Part shown: positions 11,153 through 20,520 of the stretch, in pieces
Layout: every line of letters starts with the position of its first letter
How positions within the stretch are numbered: position 1 is the stretch's first letter
From: Thamnocephalis sphaerospora
Lineage: Eukaryota > Zoopagomycota > Zoopagomycetes > Zoopagales > Sigmoideomycetaceae
Direction: 5' to 3'
DNA length: 41,873 nucleotides
Assembly (NCBI GenBank): GCA_003614735.1
Contig: KZ992492.1
Coordinates: 1-41,873 of the forward strand
The notes under the pieces: model-generated
What the model saw: the letters and a program-made list of their open reading frames with translations, nothing else
Told to the model about the DNA's origin: nothing
The model's database searches: none
Program-made: the position numbers and the translations under genes

Positions 11153-12262
11153 TTACGCAAACACATCTGACATGGCTGGGAAGCCCTTGGCCCGCGGCAC
11201 TGGCACATTGGTGGCGGACGGGGAAGCCTTGGTTTGCTGTGCTGGCATATCAGTGGCAATCGGCGACTCTTTGGCCTTTTGAGTTGGCACATTGACTGCG
11301 GCCGGCGAGCTCTTGGTCGGCAGGCCAGCGCCAGCCTCCGAGGCTTGCGGCACCGTCTCGGCGCTCTCGTCGTTCTCGGCTGTCTTTGATTCGTCAGCAG
11401 ACTGCTCCTCCTCCTGCTCGTCTTGAGCGTTCTGGGCCTCCTGCGTCCGCAGAGTAACGTCGGCCGCGTTTACAGCCGCACTCTCGGGGTAGTCATGCAG
11501 CTGGTTGGCAGCGAGCTGGTTGCGCTCGGCGTACTGGCGCTGCACCTCTCGCAGCTCTTCCTCGGCATCCAGCACGCGTCTGGTCTCTTCGTTCGCGTCC
11601 AGAGCGCTCTCCTCCTGCTCCTCTGCTTCCTCCTCTACCGCCTCCGTGTCGCGACGGTAAAGGCGGTACTTGCCAGAGTCGTGGCTGCCCTCGTTATCGT
11701 AGTCATCGTTATCGTCCTCTTCGCCGCTGGGGCCGTAACCGGCATCGTAGTCGCCATAGCCACCATCGTGATCCTCGTCGTGCTTGGCAAACCACAGCGC
11801 GTAGCACTTGTCTAGGCTCTTTCCCTTCTTGAGACACTTGAGAATAAAGTGCTTATCGGGCGACAGGCAGTATTCTAGGTCGTGGCCAGCAGCCAAACAC
11901 TTTTTCACCCACCACGGCAGATGTGCCAGGCTGTCGTCAGGACCTGCACCCCAGAACTTGTGGCCGTGGCCAAAGTGGTGGCCGCCATGACCAGGGTGGA
12001 AGCCTCCTTCATGGCCATGATGAGGGCCCAAGCCATGGATGGGCGCGCAGAAAGCAAACGAGCAAGTATTGCAGGTCGACGGTGCAATTTTGCAATGGTG
12101 TCCGTGCGGGCAAACCGGGCAGATTGGCAGATTCAGTGGGCAAACGGCGCACCCTTTGGCCAGCGAGTGATGGAACGGTGAGTAGGCATCGGCCTCAACC
12201 TGATGCACCAAAGCAAGCGCGCCAGCCAGCAGAACGGCAAGAGCGTGTCCGAAGCGCTTCAT
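11153..12262 (-). CDS. Secreted Cys/His-rich protein with Opy2-like N-terminal module
   Basis: A single exon of 369 aa starts at the ATG at 12262, which opens a signal peptide (cleavage probably after VEA, residue 24). Eight cysteines follow at 38, 41, 48, 51, 57, 64, 67 and 72 in the pattern CxxCPxxxPxCPxCPxGxxC...CxxCxxxxC. This matches the extracellular Opy2 N-terminal family, known from the yeast membrane anchor of the HOG/filamentation pathways. A Gly/His-rich stretch (78-101) and two CLxxGxxLxxC motifs (122-132, 143-153) follow, then an acidic region, an RR dibasic site at 203-204, a Glu-rich coiled-coil-like part (205-300) and four tail repeats. Unlike Opy2, no transmembrane helix is visible after the signal peptide, so it is probably secreted or wall-bound. 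Homology to Opy2 rests on the Cys pattern alone. Confidence 0.78.
   Translation of the reverse strand: MKRFGHALAVLLAGALALVHQVEADAYSPFHHSLAKGCAVCPLNLPICPVCPHGHHCKIAPSTCNTCSFAFCAPIHGLGPHHGHEGGFHPGHGGHHFGHGHKFWGAGPDDSLAHLPWWVKKCLAAGHDLEYCLSPDKHFILKCLKKGKSLDKCYALWFAKHDEDHDGGYGDYDAGYGPSGEEDDNDDYDNEGSHDSGKYRLYRRDTEAVEEEAEEQEESALDANEETRRVLDAEEELREVQRQYAERNQLAANQLHDYPESAAVNAADVTLRTQEAQNAQDEQEEEQSADESKTAENDESAETVPQASEAGAGLPTKSSPAAVNVPTQKAKESPIATDMPAQQTKASPSATNVPVPRAKGFPAMSDVFA
11159..11323 (-). repeat. 14-residue tandem repeats in the protein tail
   Basis: Residues 325-338, 339-352 and 353-366 of the Opy2-like protein are three adjacent repeats: VPTQKAKESPIATD, MPAQQTKASPSATN and VPVPRAKGFPAMSD. A shortened copy (LPTKSSPAAVN, 314-324) comes first. 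At the DNA level this is a 42-bp imperfect tandem repeat, likely to vary in copy number between strains. Confidence 0.75.
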
Positions 12263-13158
12263 ATTGGAGTTTAGTAGCAGTATGCGCAGCGGATTGCTGT
12301 ACGTGTAAACTTTGCTCGCAGATGTATATGGTATTAGGTAAATGTGGAAAGCCCCACAGCCAAAGCAGAAAGATCGGCACTGGAGAGAATACAGTAATGC
12401 ACGCGACGTAGGCCATCTGCACCATTTGCCGTGTGCCAACTTTATAGCAGCAGTAACACTGCAATATTCAATGGCAGCCGCAACACCCTGGCTGACTGGT
12501 ACGCAGGGTGCTAGAAGAGCACTTGGCACAGGCGTAGCCGTTGCAGCCATTTGAATGCCTTCTCCTCAGGGGACAGGGTAAGGGGCACAAACGCACGGTT
12601 AAAAGGGACATCCTGCAGTCAAGCTGTTGTCAACAACCAGCATGGCAGGGGCGTGTCGACGGGAAAGGGTCAGATCTGCGCGTCTACGCCAGAGTAATCC
12701 CCTCGATTAATATCACATAGCTCTTCATCGTGTGCCAGTGATTCGATCATTTGTGTGCAGCACTGCCGGCTTGGCCAAAGCGCTGTAATTCACGACCTCG
12801 GTAGCGGTAGCGACAGTGCAATCAACAAGTATGGCAACAGCATCAAGTAAACACGCCAATGCTCAATGCTGCGAGGTAGCTGTCTTGCACCGGCACGCCT
12901 CCTACAGCTCGTTTCTTGTGTTTTCCAGCGTCTTTCGTAGGCCAATGCATCTTCAAAGGCACCGGGATGACCCCATCGTCAGGTGGAGCTGGGCATCATT
13001 GGTGGCTGTGCTGCTGCTTTTGCCTTCACCGGAACTGCATTACATTGGAATCACATTAGATCCAACGCCAGCTTCTCTGATTAGTATCTTTTTCTTCTTT
13101 CCACCGTTGGCGACAACGCACTATTCCGCCGGTGCACTAGCTCGACTTTTTCGTTGAA
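12263..13158. promoter_or_regulatory. Divergent promoter region of the Opy2-like gene and EFG1
   Basis: These 896 bases separate two divergent genes. There is an open frame of 113 codons at 12816-13157, but it has low-complexity runs and no family signature, so I treat it as non-coding. No RNA gene or repeat was seen. Confidence 0.45.
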
Positions 13159-14248
13159 ATGCAGGACTATAACGCAGTAACACAGAGGGCACGCGCTGGA
13201 GGAAAGCGCACGCATGATCATTACAATGCGGAAAGCGAACATCAGCGCGGCGAGAAGCGCCAGTCTGGTGGAAAACGCCGCAACGTAGTAATTGATGGCA
13301 GCGAAAGCACGCAGACGTTGCGCAAGCGCATACGCGACACTGAGCGCCTGCTGAGAAGGGTGCGTGTGCGCCGTTGACGAAACTAGGGCGAGCGGGAATG
13401 GCACGGTCGCCATTGCTGACGCGCCGCACAGCCAAAACTCACTGCAGACGTCAAGGTGAATTTGGAAAGGCGGCTCAAGACGCTGCACGGACAGCTAGAG
13501 GGGCGTACTCAGAATCGAAAGGAGAAGCGGCTGGCGGACAAATACAAGATGGTCAAGTTTGTTGGTGCGCAGCACGGCGGTCGATGCAACTCTTTGATGG
13601 CCTTTTCGCGCAACACGTTAACATACCTCATATGACGCCTTTGGTGGCTGTTTTTTGATGCAGAGGAGCAAAAGGTAGTACGGAAACTCAACAAGGTACG
13701 CCGACTTTTGGGCATAGAGGCCAGCGGCCAGAAAGTGAGCAAGAGGGCAAAGACCAAGAAGACAGACGAGCCCAAGCTGAGCAAAGATGAGCGAAAGAAA
13801 TTGGCGGCCTCACTAGCAGAACTAGAGCTAGACCTCAAGTACATCAAGGTAAGCATAGACGTACAGCTATGCGGCTGTTCAAAATGGCTCGCTGACCTAC
13901 AAGCCCCATTGTGGTGTTCCAGCATTTCCCAAAAGACGAAAAATACATTGCTTTATTTGTCGATCAGAAATCTGACGAGACAGCAGAGGCAAAGCTAAGC
14001 TGCCGCACAGCAGCACGGCGGGCTGAGATCCGCGAGCAAATTCGCGTAGCTGCGGAGAAGGGCGAACTGGACGCGCCGGTGACCAAGAAGCACAAGGCGG
14101 AGAAATCGCAGAAACGCGAAAAGCAAGCATCAGCAGACGGAGGTAAGAGCACCGGCAGCGAGCAATGCATGCGACCTGGCTCTAACTCGCGTGCCTTTTT
14201 GCAGACGACGACTTTTTCGCGCAAAACGACGATGATAGCGACGCATAG
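13159..14248 (+). CDS. EFG1: rRNA-processing protein Efg1
   Basis: Efg1 is a nucleolar protein of the early 90S pre-ribosome needed for 18S rRNA maturation. Five exons (13159-13359, 13432-13564, 13664-13848, 13923-14142, 14205-14248) encode 260 aa. The introns are 72, 99, 74 and 62 nt with CTGAC or CTAAC branch motifs. Family features in order: a basic N-terminus, LRKRIRDTERLLRR, the coiled coil DVKVNLERRLKTLHGQL, then KRLADKYKMVKFVEEQKVVRK..., the YIKHFPKDEKYIALF block, and a Lys-rich tail ending in DDDFF followed by acidic residues. A poly(A) signal AATAAA lies at 14264-14269, only 16 bases past the stop. The transcript end must lie against or inside the convergent tRNA-Cys gene. Confidence 0.93.
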
Positions 14249-14263
14249 AGTTTGCACTGGTGG

Positions 14264-14269
14264 AATAAA
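14264..14269 (+). terminator. AATAAA poly(A) signal of EFG1
   Basis: AATAAA lies 16 bases past the EFG1 stop codon and 15 bases before the 3' end of the convergent tRNA-Cys gene. Confidence 0.5.
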
Positions 14270-14284
14270 AACGTTGCAAAATGA

Positions 14285-14355
14285 GGGGGCTCCCGGAATT
14301 GAACCGGGGACCTATCGGACTGCAGCCGATTGCTCTGCCCCTGAGCTAAACCCCC
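14285..14355 (-). tRNA. tRNA-Cys (GCA)
   Basis: Read on the minus strand, a full 71-nt cloverleaf forms. The 7-bp acceptor stem pairs GGGGGTT with AGCCCCC. The D arm is GCTC...GAGC, the anticodon arm ATCGG/CCGAT has loop CTGCAGT (anticodon GCA), and the T arm CCCGG/CCGGG has loop TTCAATT. There is no intron. A short T run just past the 3' end (AAAA on the plus strand at 14277-14280) fits a Pol III terminator. It is convergent with EFG1. Confidence 0.96.
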
Positions 14356-14414
14356 ACTAGTATAAGGGGCGCGAATAATGGTACCAGAATGCATTCTATT
14401 TTGGGCTCGAATTT

Positions 14415-14850
14415 AAAAAAGCGCGCATTTTTATATACTTGTGTTTGCGACATGCTAGTCAGCGAACCGCTAGTCAGGCTGGGAGCGATTTACGCTCACG
14501 AGTCCACCGACACTTAATAAAACGTCAGTGGGATACTCCCCAGTAACCAAAAAAAAAAAAGCGCGCATTTTTATATATGCGCGCCAGCACCGTTACTGCA
14601 ACACGTTCTCGCGTTTGTAACGTAGATGTGTGTGGTCTGCTAATCCAGGTAGGGGTGTCAAGCGTTTACGAGTCCATAGGCATTGAATGAACGTCGGCGG
14701 GATGCCAACCAGTAATTCAAAAGGCGTGTACACGTCCATCCGTTTGCAACCCAGGTATTTGCGATTTGTTAATCCAGGCTAGGTGGTCCGGGCACTCACG
14801 AGTCCATAAGCGCCTAATAAACGTCAGCAAGATGTCGGTAAGCATGGGAA
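14415..14850. repeat. Three diverged tandem repeat units with A-rich junctions
   Basis: Unit A starts at 14415, unit B at about 14555 and unit C at about 14719. A and B begin with the same 23 bases (six A's, GCGCGC, ATTTTTATATA) exactly 140 bases apart. All three share GTTTGC/GTAAC, a TAATCCAGG/TAGTCAGG segment, ACGAGTCCA, a TAATAAACGTCAG-like segment and GGATNCC..CAGTAA near the end. A ends in 12 A's and B in 4 A's. The units look like retroposed, SINE-like sequences arranged in tandem. Part of unit A recurs inverted upstream of tRNA-Lys. Confidence 0.7.
14438..14509 (+). repeat. tRNA-linked 72-bp repeat, copy near tRNA-Cys
   Basis: By hand alignment 63 of 72 bases match the reverse complement of 18642-18713 without gaps. 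The first 39 (14438-14476) and last 15 (14495-14509) are identical. The copy begins 82 bases upstream of the tRNA-Cys 5' end. Confidence 0.85.
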
Positions 14851-15688
14851 TACGCGCTCATTTTCTAGTGGCTGACAAAGCAGCACGCTGAAACAGCACA
14901 AAGACTGATATACTGAGTAGCGTCACTGTTGTGAGCAAGATAGCGCTTGCGGTTCAACATTCCACGCAAAAGCAAAGCCAGAGTGTGGTTATGTCCAAAG
15001 GTCGGACCAACCATGTAGGAATGTGGAACATCGAGAGATGCCACCTGCTCACGCGCTTCCTTCCATTCGGTCACTGTGCTGGCAATGCATTAGCGCCTGC
15101 AGCGTGCGCGCAACACCTGTTGCACCAGACTGGAGCGGTCCTCGTAGCGAGTTATCTCTTGTGTCAATAAAGCCGTAACGGGCCACGTTCCATGACCCTT
15201 CTTCGTACTCTACACGCTCCTGGGACCAGGTATTTGCGCGGCTTACGATCAAGCTGAGGAAACTTAATGTGCCAGCTAACTGCCTACTTTATGTACGCCA
15301 AGTATATCGCCGGCTCTGAGTAGGCCAGGGCCTCCCTTGCACAGCAACGCATGCAGAACGCAGGACTAACACCACTGGATGGGCCGCCACGTGCTATGGC
15401 CATACTGTGGCATGCATGGTCGGAGGAATGGTGGCGGCGACAGCGGCGATAGCCAAGGAACACTGCGCTATTTGGGGCACGTCACACGACTAGCCTCTCT
15501 GCCACAGCATGGTCTTTCCTTCTAGTCATCACCACCATCCACTGCGCTTACATCGCCGTGCATTCATTCACCCGCACCATCCCCAGCACCGCCTCCCCTC
15601 GTCTTTCGGCTTCCCACGCCGCTATTAACTCCAGTTTGCACATATACTGCTAGCTATCTAGAGCTACGCGCCTGTGCACGCCACCACC

Positions 15689-18465
15689 ATGTCCAATCTG
15701 AAGGAGCTGCTCAAGAACCGTAAGTTCAAGGTGTGCCGGTCTTGTCGCGCACCAATTCGGCTTGTTCACCTGGAGAGATGCGGCGGCGACTGTAGGCTAC
15801 CTGGACACGGTGCGGTCCGTCAAGCCGGCGACGCGGTACAAAATCGTTGTGGTCGACTCGACCTCGGTGAAGCTGCTCTCTGCCGCGTGTAAGATGTACG
15901 ATATCCTCGAGGAGAACGTCACATGTAGGTGGCGACTGCTGCTAAGGCTTTCGGTGCTTTGCGCTGACGGATGACACCTGCGGTAGTGGTTGAAAACATT
16001 GAGAAGAAGCGCCAGCCGTTCACCAACCTTGAGGCGCTCTACATTCTGACGCCAAGTGTAGAAAGCGTGTTTCTGCTCATTCAGGACCTGACAAATGGCG
16101 GTCCGGGTGGAAAACCAGGGTCCATGTATGCGGCCGCACACGTGTTCTTCACACATGCTCTGGACGACATGCTCGTCAACAAGATCACCAGCTCAAAGGC
16201 GGCCCCGCTGATCCAAAATTTGAAGGAGCTGTTTGTTGATATGAATGTGTTCGAGTCCAAGGTGTTTACAGTATCCATGCCGAACGCCTTCTACTCGATC
16301 TTTGGTCCATCGCATGCTGGCATGGAAAACGACCTGACGCTGGTGGCCGATCGACTGGTGTCCTTTTGCTCAACCATCGGCGAGAACCCAATCATCCGCT
16401 ACCACCGGCCGGGTGCCGAGCCAAACAGCTTCAACCACACGATGGTTCCCTCCCGCCTGGCCAACATTCTGCAACAAAAAATGGACGAGTTTTGCCATGT
16501 TAGCAAAGGGGCATTTCCGGTGGGTGACACAATTTCACGCGATCGTGTCGATGGTAGTAGTGTCTGGCGTCATCGCTGATGGTCGGACGCATACCTTATT
16601 CCATTGTGATGCACAGCCCAAGCGCGAAGGCAATCCACCGCGTGCAGTGATGTATGTTTTGGACCGAAGCGTCGATCTGGTTGCGCCGCTGGTGCACGAG
16701 TTTACGTATCAGGCGATGGCCAATGACTTGCTTCCTATCGAGGATGGCGTCAAGTTTCTGCACGAATTCGCTTCTGGATCTGGAGAGACAGCCTCAAAGG
16801 AGGTGCTGCTGGACGAAAGCGACACAATCTGGGCCGACATCCGCCACGCGCATATCGCCGAGTGCAGTGGCAAGCTGATTGCTGACTTTAAGAAGCTGGT
16901 TGGCGAAAACAAGGCGGCTGCCAGCATGAATAAGACGGACGCTAGTCTGGGTGACATGAAGCGCATTTTGGCGGATCTGCCTCAGTTCCAGGAACTCAAA
17001 GCAAAGGTGGCGTATTAGGGCGCGAGAGAAAGGTGTGCTGACGATTGGCGCTTACCCTTATATTTGGATGATGGCGACAACCATTAGTATTCAGTTCACA
17101 TCAGCTTGGCGCAAGAGTGCATGAACCTTTTTGAGAGGCAAAAGCTGCCGATGATCGGCGAGGTGGAGCAGGATATGGCCTGTCGTGAGACACCTGAGGG
17201 CGAGTACCCCAAAAAGCTGGTAGAGCGCCTGCTGCCTCTGCTGGATGACAGCACGATAAGGTAGGGCGACGAGAGGCGTGCGATTGCCCTGCGCTATCGC
17301 TCATGCACTAGCCTGTCGCCACCAGCGAAAGCAACAAGCTGCGCCTGATAATGCAGTATGTGCTGTACAAGAACGGCCTACGCTGGGAAGATCGCTACCG
17401 GCTGCAACAGCACGCTAATCTAAGCGCCAAGGACGTTGAGTGCATTGAGAACTTGGAGCTGCTTCATACGCGCGTCAACAAGGTAGGCGGCTGGTCATGT
17501 GCGACCTGGCGGTGGGATGTCAGTTTGTTAATGTATCCAACAGAGCGGAAACAAGGGCATAAAGAACATCCGAATGCCAAAGATGGGCCGCAAAAAGGTG
17601 GAGGACGTACCGTATGAACTATCGCGCTACACGCCCGAAATCAAGAAGATTCTGGAGGTGCGTAAGACGCGACTTGCCACAATTTGCGTGCATTCACCAA
17701 TATTTGGCGCTCACGCGGTCTGATGTGCACGGCTGCAGGCACAAGCCAACGGCACGGTAAATGACGCGGAGTTTCCCTACACCCGCGAGGTGCGCCCGTC
17801 CGAGCTCAACGAGCAGGCAAAGAAAACGGTACAATCGCTACGCAGGTATGTGTTTAGCAGTATGCGCATTTGGCAAGCCTTCTCACACGATGTGGCTGCA
17901 GCACCAAGCCCAGCTGGCAAAAGTCTGCTCAGGAGCGGGTATGTTTGCAAACACCAACTTTAGCTGTACGCATCGAGTTAACCCGCGCAAACGTACAATG
18001 TACTTTAGAGCGAAGCCAAGCCGGTGACAGGTGGTCGACTGATTGTCTTTGTGGCCGGTGGCATCACTTATTCGGAGATGCGTTCAGTCTACGAAGTTGG
18101 CCAAAAGTACGGCCGCGATGTTCTTATTGGTAAGCGTGCGGCGATGCGTGGCGGCCGAGAGCACCATCTAACGAGCGCGCGTGTCAGGCTCAACGCACAT
18201 TATTACGCCAAAGCAATTTATGCACGACCTCTGCCGGCTTCGTGACGGCCCTCCAAAGGAGATTCCACCGCCGCCACCACCACCACCAAAGCACAACATG
18301 CCCATTAGTCCGGGCGTGCCCCATTCGGCGCCCGGTCTAGCTGGACATATGGAAAATATGCACATACACGACGGGCAGCACCATGCCGGCGGCTCCAAGC
18401 ACAAGCATGGCAGCAGCGGCGGTGGCGGCAAGCATGTGTTTGGCCTGTTTGGCAAAAAGAAGTAA
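15689..18465 (+). CDS. SEC1: Sec1/Munc18 family protein (exocytic Sec1)
   Basis: Sec1 clasps the exocytic SNARE complex at the plasma membrane and promotes vesicle fusion. Eleven exons encode 689 aa: 15689-15719, 15796-15924, 15987-16519, 16617-17006, 17088-17260, 17326-17482, 17544-17657, 17739-17845, 17902-17938, 18009-18129 and 18188-18465. Introns are 56-97 nt. Family blocks run in order: RYKIVVVDSTSVKLLSAACK, NLEALYILTPSVESV, AAHVFFTHALDD, GENPIIRYH, AVMYVLDRSVDLVAPLVHEF, YQAMANDLLPIEDG, SLGDMKRILADLPQFQELKA, HISLAQECMNLF, LRLIMQYVLYKNGL, YELSRYTPEIKKILE, GGRLIVFVAGGITYSEMRSV and DVLIGSTHIITPKQFM. The start (CACCACCATGTCC) opens MSNLKELLKN, as in relatives. The last about 70 residues are an unusual tail of eight prolines, His-rich residues and GGGGK. 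Confidence 0.95.
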
Positions 18466-18796
18466 CACTGGAAACCCGCGTTCGAACTTTTCTAATAGCA
18501 TTGGTATTCTCTACGGCGCTTGAGCTAGCTTACGTATTGTAGTCGACGTCAAATCTATTGTCTGTAAAATCGTGAGCACGCGACGCTCCCAGTCTGTATC
18601 AGTGTATCGCAGACCTGTATGTTGCGAACGCAAAAAAACGCCGGTGGACTCGTGAGTGCTTAGTGCCTCCAGCTTGACTAGCGGTTCGCTGACTAGCATG
18701 TCGCAAACACAAGAACGAAAAAATGTCGGCGCCGCGTGTTTGGCCGTCCGAATTCTGAATAGATCTGGTGAATCACAATCTGGCATTTGTCAAGTA
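18466..18796. other. SEC1 3' region and repeats upstream of tRNA-Lys
   Basis: It holds the 3' end of SEC1 and, on the minus strand, the tRNA-linked repeat at 18642-18713. A weaker second unit at about 18550-18641 shares GTTCGCAACAT, CTGGGAGCG and GCTCACGA with the units near tRNA-Cys. Confidence 0.55.
18642..18713 (-). repeat. tRNA-linked 72-bp repeat, inverted copy near tRNA-Lys
   Basis: This is the reverse complement of 14438-14509 at 63 of 72 bases, with a 39-base identical core (18675-18713). It ends 83 bases before the tRNA-Lys 5' end, almost the same gap as at tRNA-Cys, and has the same orientation relative to its tRNA. Confidence 0.85.
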
Positions 18797-18869
18797 GCCC
18801 GGTTAGCTCAATCGGTAGAGCGTGAGACTCTTAATCTCAAGGTTGCGGGTTCGACCCCCGCATTGGGCT
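18797..18869 (+). tRNA. tRNA-Lys (CUU)
   Basis: A 73-nt cloverleaf: acceptor GCCCGGT pairs with ATTGGGC (two G-T pairs), the D arm is GCTC...GAGC, the anticodon arm GAGAC/ATCTC-type stem carries loop CTCTTAA with anticodon CTT, and the T arm GCGGG/CCCGC has loop TTCGACC. There is no intron. A TTTTT terminator follows at about 18873-18877. Confidence 0.96.
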
Positions 18870-19157
18870 CTCTTTTTGCCTCCCTGCTTTTGCCCACTGC
18901 GTGGCTGGCACGTGATTCAGCATGGCGGTGACGGAGCTGGTGTTGGCGTATAGCAAAAAGCATCGGCAGTGATGATGCCGATTGGCGCGACATCAAGGCT
19001 ATTTAACTGACACTGCCACGTCGTGCAGCGCGTGCCGCGCGTTCCTTACCACCTGCTCATCCGCCACCGTCCACCTTTGCTCCGTCGCGCGTTCTCTGTT
19101 CTTATTGCGCCCACGTCATCCGGCACAAAGTCGCCAGCCATCGTTCGTACTGCCGCC

Positions 19158-20520
19158 ATGCTGCCAACTCTACTCCGCACCAACGCCAGGCGTGTCGCTA
19201 CCGCGGCCGCAGCCGCCGCTTCGCGCCGTGGACTTGCCTCGGCCACGCCTGCCGAGAGCTTTGGCATTGGTTTTGGCCTCAACGAGGACCAGCAGGCCAT
19301 CCAGGAGCTTGCGCGCAAGTTCACGGCTGACGAAATCACCCCGAACGCCCGCCACCATGATATCACCGGCGAGTATCCGACCGAGATCATCCGCAAGGCG
19401 TGGGAGCTTGGCCTGGTCAACACGCATATCCCGCAAGAGTACGGCGGCCTCGGCCTGGGCGTGCTCGACTCGGCCATTGTCACCGAGGAGCTGGCCTACG
19501 GATGCACTGGCATCCAGACGGCCATCGAGGCCAACGGCCTGGCTCAGGCGCCGGTGATTCTGGCGGGTAACGAGGCGCAAAAGAAGAAGTACCTTGGCCG
19601 TATGACGGAGGAGCCGCTTATGTGCGCCTACTGCGTGACGGAGCCAGGTGCTGGCTCTGACGTGGCTGGCGCCAAGACGCGCGCCGAGAAGAAGGGCGAC
19701 CGCTGGGTGATCAACGGCCAGAAGATGTGGATCACCAACGGCGGCAAAGCCAACTGGTACTTTGTCCTGGCACGCACCGACGCCAACGCCAGCGCTGGCA
19801 AAGGCTTCACCGGCTTTATTGTGGACGCCAACACGCCGGGCATCACTGTCGGCCGCAAAGAGATCAATATGGGCCAGCGCGCAAGCGACACGCGTGGTAT
19901 CACCTTTGAGGATGTCGAGGTGCCGGACGAGAACCGGTAAGTACTGTGACACTGTTGAAGCGGGGACATGAACGTGCTGCATGCGTCTGTGCCGCTTTGC
20001 TGACGGCATGTGCGCGGGTGTCTCATATAGTCTCGGCTCGGTCGGCCAGGGCTTCAAGATTGCCATGGGTGCGTTCGACATCACCCGCCCGCTGGTTGCT
20101 TCGGGCGCTGTCGGTCTGGCGCGCCGATGCCTGGACGAGGCGTCGCGTTACGCTCTGGAGCGGCGCACCATGGGCCAGCCCATCATCAACCACCAGGCTG
20201 TGCAGTTCATGCTGGCTGACATGGCCATTGGCGTCGAGTCGGCGCGCATGATGGTGTGGCGCGCTGCGTGGATGCGCGACCAGAACCAGCGCAACACCTA
20301 TTACGCCTCGATCGCCAAGGCACTCGCCTCTGAGGTGGCCAACAAGAGTGCGGCCGATGCGGTGCAGATCTTTGGCGGCAACGGCTTCAACACCGAGTAT
20401 CCGGTGGAGAAGCTGATGCGCGACGCCAAGATCTTTATGATCTACGAGGGCACCAGCCAGATCCAGCGTCTGGTGATCAGCCGCTACATTGCCGAGGCCG
20501 CCAAGGCAGCGTCTGCCTAA
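19158..20520 (+). CDS. ACADM: Medium-chain acyl-CoA dehydrogenase, mitochondrial
   Basis: This FAD enzyme performs the first step of mitochondrial beta-oxidation, making trans-2-enoyl-CoA and passing electrons to ETF. Two exons (19158-19936, 20031-20520; intron 94 nt) encode 422 aa. The N-terminus is an Arg/Ala-rich mitochondrial presequence ([17 protein letters not shown]...SRRGLAS). Diagnostic blocks follow: [123 protein letters not shown] and [10 protein letters not shown]. Glu399 in YEGTSQ is the catalytic base position known for MCAD. The long shared blocks fit MCAD better than the short-chain or isovaleryl enzymes. tRNA-Lys lies about 290 bases upstream, and AATAAA is at 20650-20655. 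Confidence 0.94.

Larger units (their letters stand above)
14356..15688. other. Repeat block and SEC1 promoter region
   Basis: The left part (14415 to about 14850) is the tandem repeat described separately. The part from about 14850 to 15690 has no recognisable gene. A pyrimidine-rich stretch at about 15490-15650 directly before SEC1 fits its promoter and leader. Confidence 0.5.

Noticed and set aside
12816-13157. 113-codon frame directly before EFG1
   Set aside because: It ends 2 bases before the EFG1 ATG, has low-complexity runs and no family; more likely promoter and leader.
14415-14850. CRISPR-like array
   Set aside because: The units are diverged, about 140-160 bp long and A-tailed, in a eukaryotic context with spliced genes; there are no short identical repeats or cas genes.
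19170-20084. 304-codon minus-strand frame
   Set aside because: It is a mirror of the strongly conserved MCAD exon.
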